This document shows, piece by piece, positions 51,535 to 59,438 of a stretch of DNA of 64,000 nt. Positions within the stretch are counted from its first letter, which is position 1. Each line of letters begins with the position of its first letter. The notes under the pieces are model-generated. The model was not told where the DNA came from. It ran no database searches and saw only the letters and a list, made by a program, of their open reading frames with translations. Source of the DNA: Streptomyces sp. 840.1 (GTDB lineage Bacteria; Actinomycetota; Actinomycetes; Streptomycetales; Streptomycetaceae); NCBI RefSeq assembly GCF_003751445.1, contig NZ_RJUU01000001.1, positions 4,035,001-4,099,000 on the forward strand, given 5' to 3'. Position numbers and translations under genes: made by a program.

Positions 51535-53033
51535 GGCTCTACCTCCTCGTCCGGCTCCTCGATGTCCACGAAGAGGCCCCACCGCGCCTGCGTGACGGCG
51601 ACCAGCGGGGTGATGTCGACACCGACCCCGCGCCGGGCCCAGGCCCACGCCTCGCCCAGGTCCCGTTTCCTTGCCCCGGCCAGGGCCGTGGCGAGCGGTG
51701 CGTCGTCGCGGTGCACGATTCGGCTGGCCGCGACCGCGTCGTAGAACTGGCCGACCGCCTGCACAACATCGCGAGTCTTCGTCGTGACGATCGGGGCCAT
51801 CAGCTGCGGCTCGTCGCTGTCGTCGTCCGGGTCGACCTTCAGCGCATCCCGCAGTTCGCCGATGAGCGATCCGGCCGGGCTGCCGGGGTCCATGACCCAG
51901 CAGCGCGGCGCCCACTTCTTCGTGAGCTCCGTGGCCTTCCCGATCACCCAGTCCGTACCTGGCTGGTTGAAGATGGTTTCGACGTGCACGGCTTCGCCGT
52001 TCCGGCCCGCTACGCAGATCGACGCGTGCGACCGCTCCGGGTCGACGTCGATAGCGAAGGCCACCGGGTCGGCCGCACGACTCTCACCGTCCGTCAGGGC
52101 CTGCCACGTCTCCTTGGGGATGACCTTCCAGATGTCCTCTTCGTCCGACGGGTAGTCACCCACACCGAGCCTCTCTCGCGCGTACCCGGCCGGGCTGAGC
52201 GTGGCCCGCTCGTTGGCGACCTTCGGCAGCGACAGCCGATAGCCGATCGCCGGGTTGGACTTCAGGACCGCCTCATCCGACGCCGGATCGTCGTGCTTGT
52301 CGCAGTCGCGCGGGCACTCCCTGACGTGCAGGTCCGCCGACCACTCGAAGTACGCCAACGACGGGTCCGGGGCGCCCGCTTCGATCGCGGCGAGCGCACG
52401 CCGGCGGAGCCTCCCGAGCTGCACTGACGGGCCGCCGATCCCTGCGCTGCCGAGGTACCAGATCTGCGGATCCGGGATGGCCGCCATCGTCGGCAGCAGC
52501 GCGTCCATCTCGTTGTCCCCGAGGATCATGTCCTCGTCCATGATGTTGCAGTGGCCGCTGAAGCCACGGCCTGAACCCTTGGACCGGGCGATGAAGCGGA
52601 GCATCTGCCCGGTGTGGAGCTCGATCGCCTCCTCACCCGTGGTCTGCCAGTAACGTTTGACACGTTTATGCAGGTCAGGGCACGCACGGATCAGGCGTTC
52701 GATTCGACGGAACGCGTTCTTCGCCGTCTTGAACTCGTGCGCGCTGTGAAGAATCAGCTCCTCGCCGCCGATGAACAGGCCCCAGAGCTCGCGGGCCTCG
52801 ATGATCCCGCCCTTGCCGTTCTGGCGAGGGACGTTCACGCCGACCTCGAACGACGACCACGAGCCGTCAGGGCGCTCGCCCATACCGACGCGCAGAACAT
52901 GCTGCTGCCACGGGTCGAGCGTCAGCCCCGCGCGGGCTGCCAGGTCGACGGCCTCCTGACCGGCGCTGGACGCGAACGCGGGCGCGGTCTGAATCGGGGG
53001 CTCCTGCCAGCCGTACACCGGGCAGTCAGTCAC
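51516..53033 (-). CDS. Terminase large subunit
   Basis: A 505-residue packaging ATPase-nuclease. The Walker A-like motif is VGVNVPRQNGKGG (residues about 60-72), Walker B is CNIMDEDM, and the C-terminal RNase H-like nuclease domain has FAIDVDPERSHASICVAG. GTG 53033 was chosen; it overlaps the small subunit stop by 8 nt, which suits coupled translation. Cuts and pumps DNA into heads. Confidence 0.93.
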   Translation of the reverse strand: MTDCPVYGWQEPPIQTAPAFASSAGQEAVDLAARAGLTLDPWQQHVLRVGMGERPDGSWSSFEVGVNVPRQNGKGGIIEARELWGLFIGGEELILHSAHEFKTAKNAFRRIERLIRACPDLHKRVKRYWQTTGEEAIELHTGQMLRFIARSKGSGRGFSGHCNIMDEDMILGDNEMDALLPTMAAIPDPQIWYLGSAGIGGPSVQLGRLRRRALAAIEAGAPDPSLAYFEWSADLHVRECPRDCDKHDDPASDEAVLKSNPAIGYRLSLPKVANERATLSPAGYARERLGVGDYPSDEEDIWKVIPKETWQALTDGESRAADPVAFAIDVDPERSHASICVAGRNGEAVHVETIFNQPGTDWVIGKATELTKKWAPRCWVMDPGSPAGSLIGELRDALKVDPDDDSDEPQLMAPIVTTKTRDVVQAVGQFYDAVAASRIVHRDDAPLATALAGARKRDLGEAWAWARRGVGVDITPLVAVTQARWGLFVDIEEPDEEVEPWAEYG

Positions 53034-53310
53034 CGGCAGCCTGCTTGCGGGCCTCTGCCTGACGCTTCTCTCGTTGAGCAGTGATGTCATTGACCGCGTC
53101 CCCCTCCTCTGCCTGCACTGGAGCGAGCGCGCGGAGCTTGGCCATGATCGTGTCGAGCTTGTCGGCGACGACGGCCTGTGATGTCGGAGCGTCACCGGCT
53201 TCGAGCTGATCGAGCGCCCGCGCCAGCTTCAGCGCGACGGCCGCCCGGCCGGGAGCGACGCTGGTCACGCCTAGTTTGTCAAGCTCTGCGCTGATCTCAT
53301 CTTCAACCAT
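53026..53310 (-). CDS. Terminase small subunit-like protein
   Basis: A 94-residue, mainly helical protein (SAELDKLGVTSVAPGRAAVA; LDTIMAKLRALAPVQAEEG) immediately upstream of the large terminase and overlapping it. It has the size and place of a P27-like small subunit. It likely binds the packaging site, possibly in the ORF-free stretch just upstream (53311-53546). Confidence 0.8.
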   Translation of the reverse strand: MVEDEISAELDKLGVTSVAPGRAAVALKLARALDQLEAGDAPTSQAVVADKLDTIMAKLRALAPVQAEEGDAVNDITAQREKRQAEARKQAAGD

Positions 53311-53546
53311 GACCCACCCCCATCACCCTCTGTTACGTCACTGTGAGTAATGGTGATCTTGGGGTCAGAGTTGGGATTCGGGTCAAGATCAGCTTTGAAA
53401 ATGGCCACGCAAAAAACAGGGCGACAAGGGCGTTGAGGTCGCCCGCTCCTGCGAATTTCACGATGACCAAGGGCCCCCCTCCCTGTCGCGCCGGCCGCTC
53501 GGTGATCGCCGTGGCGGGGGCCGGCTGCGGGGGTGGTGGCGTTGGG
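53311..53546. other. ORF-free region upstream of terminase; candidate cos/pac site
   Basis: No gene. It contains an inverted pair GATCTTG/CAAGATC (53355-53361 and 53384-53390) with repeated GGGTCA-like motifs between, then the intrinsic terminator of the early operon. Its location next to terminase genes and an HNH gene fits cohesive-end phages. Confidence 0.45.
53410..53444 (-). terminator. Intrinsic terminator with U-tract
   Basis: Stem GGGCGAC/GTCGCCC (53419-53425 with 53438-53444) is followed on the minus strand by TGTTTTTT. A classic rho-independent form, rare in this GC-rich DNA. It separates early from late genes. Confidence 0.85.
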
Positions 53547-53990
53547 TCACCAGGCCCGGGAGGGCTGGTGGGTGGTGGTCTGGGTGCCGGTTCGTCGGGC
53601 TTGCTGGCGGTACCAGCGGGTGGCTACGGCCTGAAGGCCGGGGGCCCTCATGTCTGCGATTCGTTGCATGACGATCGCTCGGCCGGGGTCGACGGCGATG
53701 ATCTCCGCGCCGTGGCGGCGGTAGCGGGCGACCCACTTGGGGGTGGGCATGGTGTGGATGAGGTAGACGTCGGTGACGTCGAGGTGCTTCAGCGCCTCGT
53801 CGATGGCGGCGTACCGGGCGCGGTGGGCGACCTTGAGGGCGATGGGTTCCTGGGACCAGGCTGGTGCGCCGGGGCCGGTGAGGGCCTGGGTGATGCGGTC
53901 GAGGTCGATCACGATATCCGACGGTCGGGCGCGTGCTGCGATCCAGCTGGTCTTGCCGCTGGCCGGCGGGCCGGTGACGACGTACAGCAC
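53547..53990 (-). CDS. Small P-loop kinase/ATPase
   Basis: A 147-residue P-loop protein: Walker A GPPASGKTSW at residues 7-16, an aspartate DLDRI as a Walker B-like site, and a basic C terminus. It resembles polynucleotide or zeta-toxin-like AAA_33 kinases (small phosphoryl transferases). It sits between the HNH nuclease region and the terminase. Possibly involved in DNA/RNA end repair; the specificity is unknown. Confidence 0.8.
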   Translation of the reverse strand: MLYVVTGPPASGKTSWIAARARPSDIVIDLDRITQALTGPGAPAWSQEPIALKVAHRARYAAIDEALKHLDVTDVYLIHTMPTPKWVARYRRHGAEIIAVDPGRAIVMQRIADMRAPGLQAVATRWYRQQARRTGTQTTTHQPSRAW

Positions 53991-53994
53991 GACG

Positions 53995-54213
53995 CTACTC
54001 GTAGTGCTCGATGCGGGCGCCGTGCAGCGGGTCTTCCGGCGTTCGGTCGGCGAGCAGGTGCTCGGTGGACGTGGCGATGATGCAGGCGCCGTACTCGTCG
54101 GGGGTATGGACGCAAACGAAGCCGCCAGGGAACTCTGCTCCGCTCCAGGTGCGGCCGTCGGCTAGGCGGACGATGAAGGGCGTAACGGGGGACGGTACGG
54201 CCATGGTCACCAT
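53995..54213 (-). CDS. Hypothetical small phage protein
   Basis: A 72-residue protein with a beta pattern (FIVRLADGRTWSGAEFPGGF, VCVHTPDEYGACIIATSTEH). Overlaps the upstream HNH stop by 7 nt. Not recognised. Confidence 0.7.
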   Translation of the reverse strand: MVTMAVPSPVTPFIVRLADGRTWSGAEFPGGFVCVHTPDEYGACIIATSTEHLLADRTPEDPLHGARIEHYE

Positions 54214-54491
54214 CTCCGTGAGGCTTGGGGTTGCGCGGTGGTGAGTCGGTTGCCGCGGGCACTGTTGCAGCGGCGGTGCGCTGAGCGGGCGTTGGCGGGG
54301 TCGAGGAGATCGCCGCCGCGACTGAGCGGCAGGTAGTGGTCAAGGGTGAAGGCGAGCGGGTGCCGCCCGGCGTCGGGTCCTGTGATCTCGTACGCGATGT
54401 CGCGGCCGCAGAGCCAGCACGGGAGGCCGAGCGCGCGCTGCTGGACGCACAGCGTGCGGTAGGGGCGTCCGTTGCGGGGGTTGCCGGCCAC
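54207..54491 (-). CDS. HNH endonuclease
   Basis: A 94-residue HNH protein: CWLCGRDIAYE (zinc knuckle), FTLDHYLPLSRGGD (catalytic His) and SAHRRCNSARGNR. HNH proteins next to terminase are needed for packaging in cos phages such as HK97 (gp74). GTG start at 54491. Confidence 0.9.
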   Translation of the reverse strand: MAGNPRNGRPYRTLCVQQRALGLPCWLCGRDIAYEITGPDAGRHPLAFTLDHYLPLSRGGDLLDPANARSAHRRCNSARGNRLTTAQPQASRRW

Positions 54492-54594
54492 GGGTGCCTC
54501 CGGCTCATGCAGAAGCCCCCGACCGGTGGGGGCAGGGGCTGGGTCTGTTTCCGGGCACGCCGGATCTGCGGCCCACTATGGGGCATGGCCTGGA

Positions 54595-54618
54595 GGTTGT
54601 GCAACTAGGTGCACAACC
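54595..54618 (-). terminator. Hairpin after the DUF-like gene
   Basis: GGTTGTGCA (54595-54603) pairs with 54610-54618; 6-nt loop. Lies between 54627 and the HNH gene. Confidence 0.7.
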
Positions 54619-54626
54619 CCCGCGGG

Positions 54627-55115
54627 TTACTGGCGGGTGGCTTCGCTTGCGAGCTGTGCGGCCAGGGCGTTGAAGGCGTTCACGTACTGGTTTGCCGCCT
54701 TCAAGATCGAGGCGTCGGGCTGCACCGTGTACGTCTGTGCCGCTCCGTTGCCGAACGTCACGTTGATGACGGCGGCGCCCTTGTTCTTCCGGCCGGTGAG
54801 TGCGGCTGATGCGCCGAGGGTTGCGGCTCCGGCGACGAGGCGGGTGGCTGTCCAGCCCTTGTGTGCGCCGGCGTTGACGAACTCGGCTGATCCTCCCTGG
54901 ATCGGGCCGAGGGACGTGATGCCCATCTTCGAGGATGGCCAGGTCTTGAGTGTCGCGGCGATGTTCAGTGTCTGCTCGGCGGGGTGGTCTTGGCGCCACT
55001 CCTTGAGGGCGAGGCGGGCGGCGCCTCGCTCCTCGGCGGCCTGCGCTTTGGCCTCGCGCTTCTGTTCGCGGGCGGCGGCGCGGGCGGCAACCTTCTCTGG
55101 GTCGCGGTTGAACAT
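54627..55115 (-). CDS. Hypothetical phage protein (162 aa)
   Basis: N-terminal 45 residues are a basic Ala-rich helix (DPEKVAARAAAREQKREAKA), followed by a compact region with GWTATRLVAGAATLGASAAL, VINVTFGNGAAQTYTVQPDA. The second half resembles a small PH-like fold (SHOCT-less). ATG 55115 with AAGGGGG upstream. Not recognised. Confidence 0.7.
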   Translation of the reverse strand: MFNRDPEKVAARAAAREQKREAKAQAAEERGAARLALKEWRQDHPAEQTLNIAATLKTWPSSKMGITSLGPIQGGSAEFVNAGAHKGWTATRLVAGAATLGASAALTGRKNKGAAVINVTFGNGAAQTYTVQPDASILKAANQYVNAFNALAAQLASEATRQ

Positions 55116-55211
55116 GGTGGCCCCCTTGGTTCCGGTGCGGTGAGGGGCATCATGCGCGGTGTGGTGGCTGGGTGTTGGCGGCGTGATGGAGTTGTGACAA
55201 ACGGACATGCC

Positions 55212-55246
55212 GGAGCCCCGCCGTCGGGGGATGTCGGCGGGGCTCC
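55212..55246. terminator. 12-bp stem terminator
   Basis: GGAGCCCCGCCG (55212-55223) pairs with 55235-55246. Located in the 230-nt gap downstream of the DUF6221-like gene. Confidence 0.75.
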
Positions 55247-55345
55247 GGGGCCGTAGCAGCGCGGCAGCCAGCTCGCGATCCGTACGGGTGGTGGCCCGTG
55301 GTGGCCACTCCGCCTGACGGTACGGGCGGGGACTGACAACGGGTG

Positions 55346-55783
55346 CTACGGCCGCCAGTCGTCGCGGTAGTCGGGGTGGTCGGCGTAGGGCAGGGCAAGG
55401 AGGCGCAGCGTTGTGCAGGCTTCGCTGTCCATGACCCAGGTGCAGTGGTCAATCTCGCCGTGTCGGTCAAGCGTCGAGCACTCGTGCCCTGCGGCGCAGG
55501 CGTGCAGCTTGACCATCTGCCGCTTGGCCTCAACCTCGCTGAGGGCGCGGGCCGGGTCGTGGCGGGCGATGTGGGCGGCGACTCCAGGGTCGGCGGATGC
55601 TCGCGGATCGACGGTGGTGATTACGCCGTCGTCGGCGGCGTCGATGATGGCCCAGCATCCGTCGTATTGGGCGCGGTGGTGGGCGTGCCAGTGGGCGCTG
55701 TCCCACTCGTCCCACGAAGCGGCCCGCGCGGCGGCGTCGTCCTCGTCGAGGCGGGCGCGGAGGAACTGCGTCAGGTCGTCCAT
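55346..55783 (-). CDS. DUF6221-like protein
   Basis: A 145-residue protein (MDDLTQFLRARLDEDDAAAR at the start; AHIARHDPARALSEVEAKRQ; TTLRLLALPYADHPDYRDDW at the end) matching a protein type common in streptomycete prophages. Has an AHEC...HC metal-like cluster (HACAAGHECSTLDRHGEI). Function unknown. ATG 55783 has GGAGG upstream. Confidence 0.8.
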   Translation of the reverse strand: MDDLTQFLRARLDEDDAAARAASWDEWDSAHWHAHHRAQYDGCWAIIDAADDGVITTVDPRASADPGVAAHIARHDPARALSEVEAKRQMVKLHACAAGHECSTLDRHGEIDHCTWVMDSEACTTLRLLALPYADHPDYRDDWRP

Positions 55784-55787
55784 GGGG

Positions 55788-56018
55788 TCAGGCCTCCCTG
55801 CGCACGTCGTTGAAGTGCTTGAAGCACAGGTCCAGCCACCGCTTGCCGTGCTGCCCAAGGTCGGCGATCAGGGCCGTATCTGCGGGCGCGCCGCACCGAA
55901 GGCAGGCGTGGTTCTCGCGTCGGCGGTCTTCGATCGCCCCACCGTCTGCATCGGCCGGTGCAGGCGGGAGCAGGGTGGGCTCGGCCGCGAGTAGGTGCAG
56001 CATGCCAGTGGCGTCCAT
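55788..56018 (-). CDS. Small zinc-ribbon-like protein
   Basis: A 76-residue protein with CLRCGAP and LDLCFKH, a possible C-C-C-H zinc site. Follows the gene below with a 4-nt gap. Not recognised. Confidence 0.7.
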   Translation of the reverse strand: MDATGMLHLLAAEPTLLPPAPADADGGAIEDRRRENHACLRCGAPADTALIADLGQHGKRWLDLCFKHFNDVRREA

Positions 56019-56082
56019 GGGGTCATCCTTCCGTACGGGTAGAGCGGCGGTGGCCGACCCAGTAGATCGGCGTGGAGACGTG

Positions 56083-56110
56083 GGTAGATGCTGGTAGACG
56101 GTGCGGTAGA
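56083..56110. repeat. Short iteron-like GGTAGA repeats
   Basis: GGTAGA at 56083-56088, 56093-56098 and 56105-56110, with AGTAGA at about 56071, spaced 10-12 bp apart in a gap between genes. Confidence 0.45.
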
Positions 56111-56118
56111 CGTGCAGG

Positions 56119-56727
56119 TCAGACGGTGGGTGACGGGGTGGGAGACGGGGCTGTCTCCTCGATCTGGGAGAGGGGCGGCAGGGCGGCCTTGAGGATGCCC
56201 CGGGTCGGCCCCTTCCGGCCCACCTTGAGCTTCATCTCGATGGGGATCTGGAGGGCCTCCAGCCGGGTCCGCAGGTCGGCCACCTTCCAGTCCTTCCCGT
56301 GCCCCTTCTCCTGGAGGTGCTGGAGGACTTCGGAGAGGTGCATCGCGGGGCGGTCCCCGAGGACTTCGTGGAGGAGCCGGATCACGGCGTCGCGGGAGGC
56401 TGCTGGCTCGGGCTCCTCGGGGGCCTGCTGGTGCTCGGCGCCCTGAGCGTCGAGGGCGCGGATCGCGGCCCAGCACCACAGGGGTACGGCGGCCCAGAGA
56501 ATGACCGGCCAGCGGCGGATCAGCCACCACGCTCCGTACGCCCCGGCGGCGAGGAGCACGAGGCGGAGGGCACAGCCGAGGATGGCGGCGACACCGTCGA
56601 GGTCATCGCGGCGGCCGGCGCGGACCCACGCGGCGGCGCGCTCGGTGAGACGGCGGACGAGGAGGCGTTGCCCGGCGGTGAGGGTGCGGGCGCGACGCTG
56701 CACGGCGGTGCTTTCGGGCTGGCCCAT
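56119..56727 (-). CDS. Membrane protein with C-terminal winged-helix-like domain
   Basis: A 202-residue protein. Two membrane helices (VLLAAGAYGAWWLI and VILWAAVPLWCWAAI) follow an Arg-rich N terminus. The C-terminal 90 residues (SRDAVIRLLHEVLGDRPAMH, LSEVLQHLQEKGHGKDWKVA) look like a winged helix. Similar proteins accompany Streptomyces conjugative elements. ATG 56727 overlaps the TGA of the previous gene. Confidence 0.77.
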   Translation of the reverse strand: MGQPESTAVQRRARTLTAGQRLLVRRLTERAAAWVRAGRRDDLDGVAAILGCALRLVLLAAGAYGAWWLIRRWPVILWAAVPLWCWAAIRALDAQGAEHQQAPEEPEPAASRDAVIRLLHEVLGDRPAMHLSEVLQHLQEKGHGKDWKVADLRTRLEALQIPIEMKLKVGRKGPTRGILKAALPPLSQIEETAPSPTPSPTV

Positions 56728-57236
56728 CAGGTGTTCCTCTCCAGGATGTTGCGGCCGCTGAGACCGAGGCCGTTGACCAGCTCGGGAAGGCCGTGGAGCA
56801 TTCCGGCGACTCCGGCGGTGGCGCAGAGGATGAATCCGGCGGCCATGGCGCCGAGGAGCTTGCCCTTCTCGTCCTTGCCGACGGCCTTGTAGGTGACGAA
56901 CAGAAGCACCGCGACGAGGAACACAACGACGCCTCCCTCTTCGCTGAGCTGGCCGATGGAACCGGTGGCAATGGGGGCGCTGGAGTCGGCGCCGGTGACG
57001 CCGGTGACGGCCTTCCCGCCGCCACCGTTGGCGACTTGGCGGGTGCATCCGGCGAGCCAGCCGAGGAGACCGCCGGCGCATGCGGTGCCGAGGGCGCCGG
57101 TGATGAAGCCCTGGACGGTGTGGAGGAGGTCTTTCCAGGCGCGTCCGCCGACCCACCACTTGCGGAGCTGGATGCCGAGGATGGCGATGGCGATGGCGCA
57201 GGCGGCGAGGGTGGCGCCGGTCTGTGTGGTGTTCAC
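56727..57236 (-). CDS. Integral membrane protein, Spd-like
   Basis: A 169-residue protein with about four hydrophobic segments (LAACAIAIAILGIQL; TGALGTACAGGLLGWLAGC; VVFLVAVLLFVTYKAV; GAMAAGFILCATAGVAG). This form is common in plasmid-spread (Spd) clusters of actinomycete integrative elements. Overlaps its neighbours. Confidence 0.75.
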   Translation of the reverse strand: MNTTQTGATLAACAIAIAILGIQLRKWWVGGRAWKDLLHTVQGFITGALGTACAGGLLGWLAGCTRQVANGGGGKAVTGVTGADSSAPIATGSIGQLSEEGGVVVFLVAVLLFVTYKAVGKDEKGKLLGAMAAGFILCATAGVAGMLHGLPELVNGLGLSGRNILERNT

Positions 57237-57796
57237 GGGCGGACTCCGGTGATCCAGGTGACGGGGTCGTAGAGGTGGATGGCGCCGGTGAGGCCGACGA
57301 GGGCGACGGTGAGGAGCAGGAGGCGGGGCAGGGTGCCGCCGCTATGCACGAGGCGGATGAGGGCGATGACGAGCGGGGTGACGGCGAGCGCGTACCCGCT
57401 GCCCTGGCCCCAGGTGGTACGCGCCTCGGAGACTGCGTAGGCCCAGGTGGTGGCGGCCGAGTACCCGGTGCCGGGGATGGGGAGCACGGCGAGGAGCAGG
57501 GCGCCACTGATCTGCCAGGGGCGGCCGAAGCCGCGCACCCACGCCCAAAGCCGCTCCCGCCGGGTGGGCTCGGGCTCGGGCTCGTACGGCATGACGACGT
57601 GGACGTGGACCTGCGGGGCCGGCAGCGGCGGCGGCTCGGGCGCGGGCGGTGCCGGGGGCACGACCGGCGGCGGGGGCGGTGGCGGAGCGGCGGGCTTCTC
57701 CCACCACGGGGGTGCCTCCCCCGGGAGCGGGCCGCGGTCGGGCAGCGGGGCGCCGGCCGGGATGATGCGGGTCGGGGTGATCGGGCGGTCGGTCAC
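57233..57796 (-). CDS. Proline-rich membrane protein, Spd-like
   Basis: A 187-residue protein. A long Pro-rich cytoplasmic N terminus (PAAPPPPPPPVVPPAPPAPE) precedes about four membrane helices. Overlaps the upstream DUF2637 gene and the next by 4 nt. Confidence 0.77.
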   Translation of the reverse strand: MTDRPITPTRIIPAGAPLPDRGPLPGEAPPWWEKPAAPPPPPPPVVPPAPPAPEPPPLPAPQVHVHVVMPYEPEPEPTRRERLWAWVRGFGRPWQISGALLLAVLPIPGTGYSAATTWAYAVSEARTTWGQGSGYALAVTPLVIALIRLVHSGGTLPRLLLLTVALVGLTGAIHLYDPVTWITGVRP

Positions 57797-58806
57797 AGGA
57801 ACCCACCCTCCATGGGCCGTCCGTCGCCGTCGGGCTTGGCCTTCTTCGCTTCGCGGCTGAGGACGGCGCGGACGTAGGGCGCATCAGTGGTGATGTGGTT
57901 GATGCGCTGGACGCGGTCGACGATGTCGGCGGCCTTGAAGCCGGGGCCGAGGGCGGAGGCGGCGGCCATGATGGCGTCGGTTTTCGTGAGGGGCAGCGGG
58001 GTGAGCGGGGTGCTGACCTGCGGCGCATCAGCCGCATCATCGAGCGCATCACGGGGCGCATCATCCGTATCGCCGCGTTCGACCGTGACCTGGGCGGGCC
58101 TGCCGCCGAGGACGAGTGCGACCTGTACGGCATCGACGTGGACGCCGTAGGTGATGAGCATGGAGGCGAGTTCGGCGGGGGGCGTATCAGGGTGCGCATC
58201 ATGGGCGATGCGGATCGCGTCGGCGGGGTCCATCTCGGCGAAACGGCGCCGCAGCACCTCGGACGCGGTGTGCTTCACCGGGGGCTCGGGGACCGTGCTG
58301 GTGGTGGTCGGCCCGTGCTCGATGTGGGCGATTGCGCGGGCCTTGACGGTGCTGCCGGCGAGGCGTGGGGCGAGGGCCCAGGCCCAGCCGCCGAACGCGG
58401 GGAGCCGGTAGGGCTGCTCGGCCCGCTCGGCGCGTGCTTCGGCCCGGGGCCCGGCCCATGACAGCTCGGAGAGCAGGAGCAGGCCGACGGTGGGCATCGC
58501 GAAGAGCAGGCTGGCCGGGGTGCCGCCGTGGATGAGGTTGGCGTGGAAGTCGTTGAGGTAGACGCTGACCCCGGCCATGCCGACGGCGGTGGCGCGGGCC
58601 CCGACCGCGGACCGGCCGGCGGCGGATGCTTCGGATGCGAGGTGGAGGCAGGCGTAGGCGATGCCGTCGAAGACGAGGAACACGGCCACTGCGATGAGCT
58701 GCGGGGCGTCGTAGTGGCGGGCGACGGCGTAGAGGGACCAGCCGGTGGTGGCGAGCGCGGCCAGGGACACGACGGTCAAGGCCAGGCGCCAGGCGGTTCG
58801 GTTCAT
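57793..58806 (-). CDS. DUF2637-like membrane protein
   Basis: A 337-residue protein. The N-terminal 130 residues hold about four membrane helices (ALTVVSLAALATTGWSLYAV; LIAVAVFLVFDGIAYACLHL), the DUF2637/SpdB pattern of Streptomyces mobile elements. The C-terminal 200 residues are cytoplasmic and contain a helical module (TASEVLRRRFAEMDPADAIR) and a final winged-helix-like region (KTDAIMAAASALGPGFKAAD). GGGAGGG precedes ATG 58806. Confidence 0.8.
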   Translation of the reverse strand: MNRTAWRLALTVVSLAALATTGWSLYAVARHYDAPQLIAVAVFLVFDGIAYACLHLASEASAAGRSAVGARATAVGMAGVSVYLNDFHANLIHGGTPASLLFAMPTVGLLLLSELSWAGPRAEARAERAEQPYRLPAFGGWAWALAPRLAGSTVKARAIAHIEHGPTTTSTVPEPPVKHTASEVLRRRFAEMDPADAIRIAHDAHPDTPPAELASMLITYGVHVDAVQVALVLGGRPAQVTVERGDTDDAPRDALDDAADAPQVSTPLTPLPLTKTDAIMAAASALGPGFKAADIVDRVQRINHITTDAPYVRAVLSREAKKAKPDGDGRPMEGGFL

Positions 58807-58880
58807 CCGAGCGCCCTCCCGATCAGGTAGGCGACGAGGATGAGCGGCCAGATCATGGCGAGGAGGTAGAGGAACTTCAC
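58803..58880 (-). CDS. 25-residue membrane microprotein
   Basis: A GTG at 58880 opens a 25-codon frame encoding one hydrophobic helix (KFLYLLAMIWPLILVAYLIG after the initiator, then RALG). Its start overlaps the TGA of the upstream gene as GTGA; its TGA overlaps the next ATG as ATGA. Both overlaps show it is translated as a coupled cistron. Function unknown; likely a partner of the DUF2637 protein. Confidence 0.8.
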   Translation of the reverse strand: MKFLYLLAMIWPLILVAYLIGRALG

Positions 58881-59149
58881 TGCGACACCCCCTGGGCGAT
58901 GAGCCGGAGGAGCGCGGCGTACTCACCGCGGGTGGTGCCGGGGCGGACGGGCGGGGCGGCGGCGAGCAGGTCATGCTCGGCGTCGAACGCGGCCTCGCCG
59001 GGGCCGTGCAGCTGCTCGGCGAGGACGAGGGCGCGGGCGAGACGGATCTCGTTGTGCATCGGGGCGTCGGGTCGGCGGGTGTCGAGGGTGTCGGCGAGGC
59101 GGCCGAGGAGGGTGACGGTGTCGTCGCTGAGGACGAGGGGTGTCGTCAT
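58877..59149 (-). CDS. Hypothetical helical phage protein (90 aa)
   Basis: Mainly helical (LVLSDDTVTLLGRLADTLDT, NEIRLARALVLAEQLHGPGE). ATG 59149 overlaps the upstream TGA. Unrecognised. Confidence 0.72.
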   Translation of the reverse strand: MTTPLVLSDDTVTLLGRLADTLDTRRPDAPMHNEIRLARALVLAEQLHGPGEAAFDAEHDLLAAAPPVRPGTTRGEYAALLRLIAQGVSQ

Positions 59150-59271
59150 CACCGGGTCACCGCCGTACGGCCGGCGCGGGCGCGGCGGAGGGCCTCGTCC
59201 ATGTCGGGGTCGCTGTCGGCGGGGGCGGGGTGCTGCGTAACGCACTGTGCAGTGCGTACGGTAGGCGTCAT
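59149..59271 (-). CDS. 40-residue small protein
   Basis: TPTVRTAQCVTQHPAPADSD after Met, ending DEALRRARAGRTAVTR. ATG 59271 has a perfect AGGAGG 6 nt upstream, so it is probably real. First gene of the coupled Spd-like operon. Confidence 0.68.
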   Translation of the reverse strand: MTPTVRTAQCVTQHPAPADSDPDMDEALRRARAGRTAVTR

Positions 59272-59374
59272 GGCGTTCCTCCTGGTGATGCAGGTGGGAT
59301 GGCTGGCCCGGCCAGAGCTGTGCGCTCTGGCCGGGCCGTTGTGCGTGGTGTTGAGTACGACCGTAGCGACCTCA

Positions 59375-59388
59375 TTGCCATATGGCAA
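59375..59388. promoter_or_regulatory. 14-bp perfect palindrome, candidate operator
   Basis: TTGCCATATGGCAA lies between the divergent 40-aa gene and the HTH gene. The half-site ATGGCAAGG also occurs at 32606-32614 next to the mini-CRISPR/acidic-operon promoters. Confidence 0.6.
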
Positions 59389-59438
59389 GGAAGTCGGGGA
59401 GGATGGGTCCGGTGGCCGACGAAGAAGGAGGGCCAGAC

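Noticed and set aside
55143..55345. A small gene in the gap before the DUF6221-like gene
   Set aside because: No start with a ribosome site; the gap holds a terminator hairpin and short repeats of GGTGGCC only.
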